From Alphaproteobacteria bacterium (lineage in GTDB: Bacteria > Pseudomonadota > Alphaproteobacteria > Sphingomonadales > Sphingomonadaceae), in NCBI GenBank assembly GCA_018828205.1, contig JAHJWA010000092.1:1-14074 (forward strand): a stretch of 14,074 nt of DNA, read 5' to 3'. Of the stretch, positions 1-5,086 are shown one piece after another. A program made the translations under genes and the position numbers. Within the stretch, counting starts at the first letter, position 1, and every line of letters starts with the position of its first letter. A model generated the notes under the pieces. That model saw nothing but the letters and a program-made list of their open reading frames with translations. It made no database searches and had not been told where the DNA came from.

Positions 1-201
1 CATGTCCCGACCGCCGATATCGAGCGGCTGCTCGCCGAGCGTCCCGAGGGCGTCACCGGCCTCGCGGTCCCCGGCATGCCGATGGGATCGCCCGGCATGG
101 AGCACGGCGCCCACCGCCAGGCCTATCAGGTCGTCGCCTTCGGGCCAGAGGGCATCAAGCTTTGGGCGAACTATCCCGCGCAAGCCGCCGCCGGGTCGTG
201 A
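1..201 (+). CDS. DUF411 metal-binding protein, C-terminal part (5' end outside window)
   Basis: Only the last 66 residues are visible, in frame from base 1 to the TGA at 199-201. They begin HVPTADIERLL, followed by a Met/Gly/His-rich stretch (GMPMGSPGMEHG) and a closing segment with YQVVAF and KLWANYP. This pattern is typical of the DUF411 family, small periplasmic proteins usually found in copper and other metal resistance clusters. The Cys-containing N-terminal half and any signal peptide lie upstream and cannot be checked. The stop overlaps the proposed GTG start of the next gene by four bases (GTGA), so the two are probably co-transcribed. A role in binding copper is inferred from the family and from the Met/His-rich motif. 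Confidence 0.85.
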   Translation, partial: HVPTADIERLLAERPEGVTGLAVPGMPMGSPGMEHGAHRQAYQVVAFGPEGIKLWANYPAQAAAGS

Positions 202-968
202 GCGCCGCGAAAACCGCCTCGAAGACCGCGAGTGTCTACCGCATGGTCATGCCGGACCATGTCTGCCCCTATGGCCTCAAGACAATCGACCTGCTCGAGC
301 GCGAGGGCTTCGCGGTCGAGGACTATCCGCTGACGACGCGGGCCGAGACCGATGCGTTCAAGCAGCAGCACGGGGTCGCGACCACGCCGCAGACCTTCAT
401 CGATGGCCAGCGGATCGGCGGATACGACGATCTGCGTGCACATTTCGGCAAGAGCGTCCCCAAGGAAGGCGAGACCAGCTACCAGCTGGTGATCGCGATC
501 TTCGGGGTCGCCTTTCTGCTCGGGCTGGCGATCAGCCAGGTGGCGCTCGGAAGCATCTTCACCGTGCAGGCGGTCGAGTGGTTCGTCGGCGTGTCGATGT
601 GCCTGCTCGCGGTGCAGAAGCTGCAGGACCTGCGCAGCTTCTCGACCATGTTCCTCAATTACGATCTGCTGGCCAAGCGCTGGGTTCGCTACGGCTATAT
701 CTATCCCTTCGGCGAGGCGCTGGCGGGGGTGCTGATGGTCGCGCGCGCGCTGCCGATCGTCTCGGTGCCGGTGGCGCTCTTCATCGGCAGCGTCGGTGCG
801 GTCAGCGTGTTCAAGGCGGTCTATATCGACCGCCGCGAGCTCAAATGCGCCTGCGTCGGCGGCAATTCCAACGTGCCGCTGGGCTTTGTCTCGCTCACCG
901 AGAACCTGTTCATGATCGGCATGGGCCTGTGGATGGGCGCCAGGGCGCTGGGCTGGATCCAGCTCTAG
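198..968 (+). CDS. Glutaredoxin-like domain fused to MauE/DoxX-like membrane protein
   Basis: This 256-residue protein joins a thioredoxin-fold domain (residues about 12-88) to a four-helix membrane domain (about 97-256). The glutaredoxin part has CPYG at 23-26, so it is a one-cysteine site rather than CPYC, with a TTPQ cis-proline loop at 62-65 and GGYDDL at 74-79. Hydrophobic segments lie near 97-115, 126-142, 174-206 and 228-252. The signature KCACVGG (216-222) followed by N-S-N-V-P-L resembles MauE-type proteins, which supply reducing power or redox-folding help for periplasmic enzymes. I chose GTG 198 because it overlaps the preceding stop and keeps the first strand (SVYRMVM). TTG 162 would run deep into the upstream gene, and ATG 243 would cut the strand. 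Substrate unknown; the context suggests thiol or metal homeostasis. Confidence 0.85.
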   Translation: MSAAKTASKTASVYRMVMPDHVCPYGLKTIDLLEREGFAVEDYPLTTRAETDAFKQQHGVATTPQTFIDGQRIGGYDDLRAHFGKSVPKEGETSYQLVIAIFGVAFLLGLAISQVALGSIFTVQAVEWFVGVSMCLLAVQKLQDLRSFSTMFLNYDLLAKRWVRYGYIYPFGEALAGVLMVARALPIVSVPVALFIGSVGAVSVFKAVYIDRRELKCACVGGNSNVPLGFVSLTENLFMIGMGLWMGARALGWIQL

Positions 969-1002
969 AGATCTCCAACCAAGCAACAGGGAGCAAGATA
1001 CC

Positions 1003-1500
1003 ATGACGAGCGAAGAACATTCCGGCGCCGGCGGGAGCTACTGGCGCTTCATGGCAATGGTCGCGACCTCGACCGCGATCATGTTCGGCCTGATGTACAG
1101 CAACACCTACGCCGCCGAGCACGTCTTCTGGAGCGAGACGCGCTTCTGGATGATGTTCGTGATGGGCGCGATGATGATGGCGGTCATGCTGCTTTTCATG
1201 TGGGGCATGTATAAGGACAGGACGAAGAACTTCGTCATCCTCGGCATCGCCGCGGTCGTCTTCGCCCTCGCGCTCTGGCTGATGCGTAGCCAGGCGACCG
1301 TGGACGACACCGAATATATGTCGGCGATGATCCCGCATCACTCGATCGCGATCATGACCAGCGAGCGGGCCAATATCGACGATCCCCGGGTCCGCGAGCT
1401 GGCGGACGAGATCATCGCGGCGCAGCGCCGCGAGATCGCCGAGATGAAGGCGCTGATCGCCGATATCGAAGCCAACGGCGTGCAGGGCGGGGCCGACTAG
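1003..1500 (+). CDS. Met-rich membrane protein with C-terminal DUF305 core
   Basis: This 165-residue protein has three predicted transmembrane segments (about 14-32, 48-69 and 77-94) and then a short helical DUF305 core. The core carries YMSAMIPHH (105-113), an I-A-I-M segment and the long amphipathic helix RELADEIIAAQRREIAEMKALI. DUF305 proteins are ferritin-like helical proteins often encoded with copper resistance genes. The HH pair and roughly 19 methionines, many in the second membrane helix, fit binding of a soft metal such as Cu(I), but that is inference. Only one HH motif is present, whereas many family members carry a repeated core. The start ATG follows a GGGAGCA-type ribosome site, 34 bases after the previous stop, so it likely belongs to the same operon. 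Confidence 0.85.
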   Translation: MTSEEHSGAGGSYWRFMAMVATSTAIMFGLMYSNTYAAEHVFWSETRFWMMFVMGAMMMAVMLLFMWGMYKDRTKNFVILGIAAVVFALALWLMRSQATVDDTEYMSAMIPHHSIAIMTSERANIDDPRVRELADEIIAAQRREIAEMKALIADIEANGVQGGAD

Positions 1501-1545
1501 CTCGGCCTCGGGGCCTGCAGCCCGATCCGCCCCTCCTGTCCGGGA

Positions 1546-2256
1546 TCAGGGCTCCTGCCCGATCTTGGGCGGCAGCGCGAAGCAGTCGACGAAGGCTTTA
1601 GCCAGCGCGCGGTCGCCCGACAGCACCAGCCTGCCATCGGCCTCGGCATCCTCGAACGGGCGCTTGCCATAGACCAGCCCGACGAAGGTCGTGGTGTCGG
1701 TCGCGAAGATGACATCCGCGCCAGCATTCTCGCCGCGTTCGATCGCCAGCCCCCCGGCATCGAGCCGCGCCCGGAAGACGTCGCTGGGAAAGCGGAAGCC
1801 CAGCGTCATCGCCAGCGGCGGGCGATCGGCGGCGATCATCGTGCGCAGCGAGAGCATCGCCGAGACCGGCGAGAGCGGCAGGCCGGGATCGTGGAGCGGA
1901 GAGCGCGTCGCCCAGCGGCCCATGGCCTGCAGGATCGGCTCCGCCTCGTAGCCCCAGGGGGTGAGCTCGTAGACCCAGACATTGGCGGGCGAGGGCAGCC
2001 GGCGCTTCGCCAGCACGCCCGAGCGCTCGAGCCCCTCGAGCCGCTGGGTCAGCACATTGGCGCTGATCCCCCCGAGCTCGGCCTTGAGTTCGCCGAAACG
2101 GCGCGGGCCGAGCATCAGCTCGCGCATCACCAGCAGCGACCAGCGCTCGCCCACGAATTCCAGCGCCAGCGCGGTTCCGCAGGCGTCTTCGTACCAGCGC
2201 CTGGGCCGGGGCCAGTCGCCGCCCGAACCGCCTTCAGTCACGTTTGGTAATTCCAT
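1546..2256 (-). CDS. HxlR-family transcriptional regulator with SCP2-like C-terminal domain
   Basis: This 236-residue protein has an HxlR winged-helix domain at about 20-120. It starts at DACGTALALEFVGERWSLL, then RELMLGPRRFGELK, ISANVLTQRLEGLE and WVYELTPWG. Residues about 135-230 resemble an SCP2 sterol-carrier-type domain (FRFPSDVFRARLD, ADVIFATDT, VLSGDRA), which could bind a hydrophobic ligand. Cys26 sits where YodB/HypR-type HxlR members carry a redox-sensing cysteine; the only other cysteine is near the C-terminus. It is divergent from the VOC-GST-DUF1428-VOC genes and probably controls them and itself. No Shine-Dalgarno precedes the ATG; a -10-like TAGAAA ends 8 nt before it, so the mRNA may be leaderless. 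It is convergent with the DUF305 gene. The family assignment is firm; the effector is unknown. Confidence 0.9.
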   Translation of the reverse strand: MELPNVTEGGSGGDWPRPRRWYEDACGTALALEFVGERWSLLVMRELMLGPRRFGELKAELGGISANVLTQRLEGLERSGVLAKRRLPSPANVWVYELTPWGYEAEPILQAMGRWATRSPLHDPGLPLSPVSAMLSLRTMIAADRPPLAMTLGFRFPSDVFRARLDAGGLAIERGENAGADVIFATDTTTFVGLVYGKRPFEDAEADGRLVLSGDRALAKAFVDCFALPPKIGQEP

Positions 2257-2293
2257 AGTTGTTTTTTCTAACCTAATTGGGCATCACGGTCAA
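2244..2293. promoter_or_regulatory. Overlapping divergent promoters and candidate HxlR operator
   Basis: The 77-bp gap between the divergent genes is AT-rich in a GC-rich neighbourhood. Minus strand: TTGACC (2293-2288), 17-nt spacer, TAGAAA (2270-2265), then 8 nt to the ATG of the regulator. Plus strand: TTGGTA (2244-2249), 17-nt spacer, TCTAAC (2267-2272). The two -10 elements overlap. A loose dyad spans them, with TAG-T near 2256-2260 and its mirror A-CTA near 2271-2275; only four positions per arm match. A repressor bound there would block both promoters. The elements match consensus at only about four to five of six positions, so this is a candidate read by eye. Confidence 0.35.
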
Positions 2294-2333
2294 ACAGGGT
2301 GATTCGTTGCCTCCATGAAGCGGGAGAGGGGCC

Positions 2334-2774
2334 GTGGCCAAGACGATCTTCGTGAACCTGCCGGTTGCCGACGTCGAAACATCGACGCGGTTCTACGAGG
2401 CGCTGGGGTTCGAGCAGAACATGCAGTTCAGCCAGCAAGGGCAGGCCGCCGCGATGGTCTGGTCCGACACGATCTCGGTGATGCTGCTGTCGCAAGATTT
2501 CTTCGAAACCTTCCTGCCCGCTGGCAAGTCCATCGCCGACACCCGCGCCACCACCGAAGCGCTGCTCTGCCTTTCCTTCGACAGCCGCGAGGCGGTTGAT
2601 GCGATAACCGAAGCAGCCGAGCGCGCAGGGGGCCGGGCCGATGTCCGCGACCGGCAGGACATGGGCTTCATGTATGCCCGCGCCTTCGAGGATCCCGACG
2701 GCCATATCTACGAACCGATGTTCATGGACATGGAAGCCGCCGCCCTCGCCATGGCCGAACCCGCCGCGGCCTGA
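2334..2774 (+). CDS. Single-domain VOC (glyoxalase/dioxygenase superfamily) protein
   Basis: This 146-residue protein has the paired beta-alpha-beta-beta-beta modules of the VOC fold. The first module starts at TIFVNLPVADVETSTRFYEALGF (residues about 4-26). The second ends with FEDPDGHIYEPMFMD, where the Glu of the YEP motif is the usual last metal ligand. The first ligand position holds Asn8 instead of His or Gln, so metal binding and lyase activity are uncertain. The GTG start is preceded by GGGAGAGG (about 2321-2328), which decides the start. It is the first gene of the operon divergent from the HxlR regulator. It may act on glutathione adducts or aromatic compounds given the neighbouring GST, but no substrate can be read from the sequence. 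Confidence 0.85.
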   Translation: MAKTIFVNLPVADVETSTRFYEALGFEQNMQFSQQGQAAAMVWSDTISVMLLSQDFFETFLPAGKSIADTRATTEALLCLSFDSREAVDAITEAAERAGGRADVRDRQDMGFMYARAFEDPDGHIYEPMFMDMEAAALAMAEPAAA

Positions 2775-2780
2775 GAGCCT

Positions 2781-2797
2781 CGCGGCGGATCGCCGCG
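2781..2797 (+). other. Perfect 7-bp GC hairpin between VOC and GST genes
   Basis: CGCGGCG (2781-2787) and CGCCGCG (2791-2797) are perfect complements around a 3-nt GAT loop. They sit in the 41-nt gap just before the GST ribosome site (GAGG, 2802-2805). There is no T-run, so it is not a canonical terminator. It could alter mRNA stability or the ratio of VOC to GST, or be chance in GC-rich DNA. Confidence 0.4.
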
Positions 2798-2815
2798 CCA
2801 TGAGGAGCAACGTCA

Positions 2816-3544
2816 ATGCCGATCGACCCCGACGCCGCCATCCGCATCACCGCTTTCGACTGGGTCCCCGATTTCGCCAGGGGGCAGGTGCGCGACCTGC
2901 GAGTCCGCTGGGCGCTCGAGGAAGCCGGGCGTCCCTACGCGGTTCGCTATCTTTCGCAGGGCGCGCACAAGGCCGCGCCGCACCGCGCCCGCCAGCCCTT
3001 CGGCCAGGTCCCCACCTACGAGGAAGGCGATCTGACGCTGTTCGAATCGGGCGCCATCGTGCTCCATATCGCCGGCACCTGCGACGCGCTGCTGCCACCC
3101 GACCTGGCGGGCCGCGCCCGCGCCGTGGAATGGGTCTTCGCCGCGCTCAACACGGTCGAGCCGCCGATCATGGACCACGCCGTGGCGACGCTGTTCGAGG
3201 CCGACCAGCCCTGGTCCAGGCCGCGCCTCCCCGCGATCGAGGCGCGGATCGACGAACGGCTGGGCGAACTCGCCGCGCGGCTGGGCGGGGACGACTGGCT
3301 CGATGGCGACTTCACCGCCGGCGATCTGCTGATGGTCGCGGTGCTGCGGATCCTGTCGGACACCGCGCTGCTCGGCCCCTATCCCCACTTGCAAGCCTAT
3401 GTCGCGCGCGGCGAGGCGCGGCCCGCCTTCCGCCGGGCGCTGGCCGACCATCTGGCGGGTTTCACCGGCGCACCGCCCGCCGGCTTCGCCGAATGGGAAA
3501 GCGAACTCGAGGTCGAGCCGGCGCTGCAAGGAGAACTGCGATGA
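2816..3544 (+). CDS. Glutathione S-transferase family protein
   Basis: This 242-residue cytosolic GST-like protein has an N-terminal thioredoxin-fold domain (about 9-85) with the glutathione-site cis-proline V65-P66 (GQVPTYEE) and the E77-S78 pair that normally contacts the gamma-glutamyl group. An all-helical domain follows (about 100-215), with the DWLDGDFTAGDLLM segment typical of GST helix 6 (N-capping box). The first helix reads FARGQVRDLRVRWALEE and lacks the usual Ser, Tyr or Cys near its start, so the residue activating glutathione is not obvious. The ATG follows GAGGAGCAA. The stop overlaps the next ATG by four bases (ATGA), indicating translational coupling to the DUF1428 gene. Probable role: conjugating or reducing electrophiles with glutathione; substrate unknown. 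Confidence 0.9.
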   Translation: MPIDPDAAIRITAFDWVPDFARGQVRDLRVRWALEEAGRPYAVRYLSQGAHKAAPHRARQPFGQVPTYEEGDLTLFESGAIVLHIAGTCDALLPPDLAGRARAVEWVFAALNTVEPPIMDHAVATLFEADQPWSRPRLPAIEARIDERLGELAARLGGDDWLDGDFTAGDLLMVAVLRILSDTALLGPYPHLQAYVARGEARPAFRRALADHLAGFTGAPPAGFAEWESELEVEPALQGELR

Positions 3545-4251
3545 ACTATTTCGAGGGATTTCTGGTGCCCGTTCCGAGCGCGGAGCGCGAAACCTATCGC
3601 GAACTTGCCGAAATGACCTGGCCGATGTTCGAGCGCAACGGCGCGACGCGGATGGTCGAAGCCTGGGGCGACGATGTCCCGCGCGGCGAGGTCAACGATC
3701 TCTACCAGGCGGTCGAGGCCACGGCGGAGGAGACGGTGGTGTTCAGCTGGATCGAATATCCCGACAAACCGACGCGCGACGCGGCGCACAAGGCCATGGC
3801 GTCCGACACCACCATGGAGGGCATGCCCGCGATGCCCTTCGACGGGAAGCGGATGATCTGGTCGGGCTTCGACCTGCTCCATGCGGGCGGCGAGGGCGGG
3901 ACGCCGGGCTATATCGACGGCGTCGTCCTGCCGGTGCCCGAGGGCAAGAAGCAAGCCTATCTCGAATTCTGCAAGGCCGCGGATGCCGCCATGATCGCGG
4001 CGGGTGCGATCCGCGTGGTCGATGGCTGGGGCGAGGATCTGATGGAAGGCAAGCAGACCGATTATCTGCGCGCCACGCATCGCGAGGCGGGCGAGACGGT
4101 GGTCTTCTCCTGGATCGAATGGCCCGACAAGCCGACGCGCGACAAGGGCTGGGAAAGGCTGATGGCGGATGAACGCCTGTCCGGACCCGACCGTCCCTTC
4201 GACGGCAGGCGGATGATGCACGGCGGGTTCGTGCCGATCGTCGATGTCTAG
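3541..4251 (+). CDS. Tandem-duplicated DUF1428 (YbaA-like) protein
   Basis: This 236-residue protein consists of two DUF1428 units. Unit 1 covers about 1-116 (NYFEGFLVPVPSAERETY through FDGKRMIWSGFDLLHA). Unit 2 covers about 122-236 (GYIDGVVLPVPEGKKQAY through FDGRRMMHGGFVPIVDV). Each carries ETVVFSWIE(Y/W)PDKPTRD and a PFDG(K/R)RM motif. Family members such as E. coli YbaA are usually one unit of about 115-120 residues with a dimeric alpha/beta-barrel-like fold, so this chain may be a covalent pseudo-dimer. The biochemical role of the family is not established. The ATG at 3541 has a strong AAGGAG site and overlaps the GST stop. Upstream open frame back to 2641 is only a shadow of VOC and GST coding. 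Confidence 0.9.
   Translation: MNYFEGFLVPVPSAERETYRELAEMTWPMFERNGATRMVEAWGDDVPRGEVNDLYQAVEATAEETVVFSWIEYPDKPTRDAAHKAMASDTTMEGMPAMPFDGKRMIWSGFDLLHAGGEGGTPGYIDGVVLPVPEGKKQAYLEFCKAADAAMIAAGAIRVVDGWGEDLMEGKQTDYLRATHREAGETVVFSWIEWPDKPTRDKGWERLMADERLSGPDRPFDGRRMMHGGFVPIVDV
3730..4143 (+). repeat. Internal direct repeat within the DUF1428 gene (units 3730-3780 and 4093-4143)
   Basis: Two 51-nt segments, offset by 363 nt (121 codons), match at 45 of 51 positions by direct comparison. They encode ETVVFSWIE(Y/W)PDKPTRD in each half. Flanking parts of the two halves are much less alike, so this stretch is the best-preserved mark of the internal gene duplication. Confidence 0.85.
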
Positions 4252-4272
4252 GCGAGCCCCATCAGGAGACGG

Positions 4273-5046
4273 ATGATGACCAACGCACACGGCGAATGGA
4301 TCTGGTTCGAACTGCTCACCGGCGACCCGGATGCGGCGCAGGTCTTCTACGGCGAGGTGATCGGCTGGACCGCGAGGCCGAGCGGTACGCCCGGTATCGA
4401 CTACCGCCTGCTCAGCGCCCCCGATGGCGAGGTCGCCGGGCTGATGAAACAGCCCGAGGGCATGGCCGATGCCGCGGTCTGGCTGGGCTATGTCGGGGTC
4501 GACGATGTCGATGCCAGCGTCGCGGCGATCGGGGCGGCGGGCGGTATCACGCAAATGCCCGCCACCACCATGCCGGGGGTCGGGCGGATGGCGATGCTCG
4601 CCGATCCCCAGGGCGTTCCCTTCTATGTCATGCGCGGCGCGAGCGACGAGGTCAGCCACGCGTTCCGGCAAGCGGGCGAGGCCTCGCTCGGCCACACGGT
4701 GTGGTGCGAGCTGTCGGCGCCCGATCCCGACGCGGCGCTGTCCTTCTATCGCGGCGTCTTCGGCTGGGGCCAGGAAGGTGCGATGCCGATGGGCGAGCTG
4801 GGCGACTACCGCTTCCTGCAGGCGGGCGATATCGGCTTCGGCGCGCTGATGGGGGTGATACCCGGCGGCTCGCCGGGGTGGCAATTCTATTTCCACGTCC
4901 CCGATATCGACGCCGCGGCGGAGCGGCTGCGCAGCGGTGGGGGCAAGATCATGCAGGAGCCGAGCCAGATCCCCGGCGGCGATTATTCGCTCGTCGCGCG
5001 CGATCCGCAGGGCGGGGGCTTCGGACTGGTGGGTCCGCGGTTGTAG
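4273..5046 (+). CDS. Two-domain VOC family (glyoxalase-like) protein
   Basis: This 257-residue protein has two VOC units. Unit 1 (about 5-121) begins HGEWIWFELLTGDPDAAQVFY and ends ADPQGVPFYVM. Unit 2 (about 137-257) begins HTVWCELSAPDPDAALSFY and ends ARDPQGGGFGLVG. The architecture, with WxEL at each unit start and DPQG near each unit end, matches glyoxalase/bleomycin-resistance-like proteins of about 260 residues common in alphaproteobacteria and actinobacteria. Metal-ligand positions look incomplete (no His-Glu pair is obvious in unit 2), so the catalytic role is unclear. The ATG follows AGGAGACGG, 21 nt after the DUF1428 stop. It is the last gene of the HxlR-divergent operon. Two ATG codons are adjacent; either could be used. 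Confidence 0.85.
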   Translation: MMTNAHGEWIWFELLTGDPDAAQVFYGEVIGWTARPSGTPGIDYRLLSAPDGEVAGLMKQPEGMADAAVWLGYVGVDDVDASVAAIGAAGGITQMPATTMPGVGRMAMLADPQGVPFYVMRGASDEVSHAFRQAGEASLGHTVWCELSAPDPDAALSFYRGVFGWGQEGAMPMGELGDYRFLQAGDIGFGALMGVIPGGSPGWQFYFHVPDIDAAAERLRSGGGKIMQEPSQIPGGDYSLVARDPQGGGFGLVGPRL

Positions 5047-5078
5047 GCTCGGGCCCGAGCGGGCGCGTTGCTTGCCCG
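5047..5078. terminator. Palindrome and hairpin between convergent genes, possible terminator
   Basis: The 40-nt gap between the converging VOC and GH3 genes contains a perfect 14-nt palindrome (5047-5060, GCTCGGGCCCGAGC). It is followed by a 5-bp stem, CGGGC...GCCCG, with a 9-nt loop (5060-5078). Both strands would form hairpins, as expected for a shared terminator region. No T-run follows on either strand, so intrinsic termination is not shown. Confidence 0.3.
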
Positions 5079-5086
5079 CGGCGCGA

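Noticed and set aside
162..197. TTG start at 162 for the glutaredoxin/MauE gene
   Set aside because: It would overlap the DUF411 gene by 40 bases and add an Arg-rich N-terminus; GTG 198 with a 4-base overlap fits better.
1501..1545. Terminator between the convergent DUF305 and HxlR genes
   Set aside because: Only 4-bp stems such as GGGC-CTGCA-GCCC occur, with no T-run on either strand.
2641..3540. In-frame extension upstream of the DUF1428 start
   Set aside because: It overlaps the VOC end and all of GST in another frame and is Arg/Pro-rich; the ATG at 3541 has a strong ribosome site and matches the family N-terminus.
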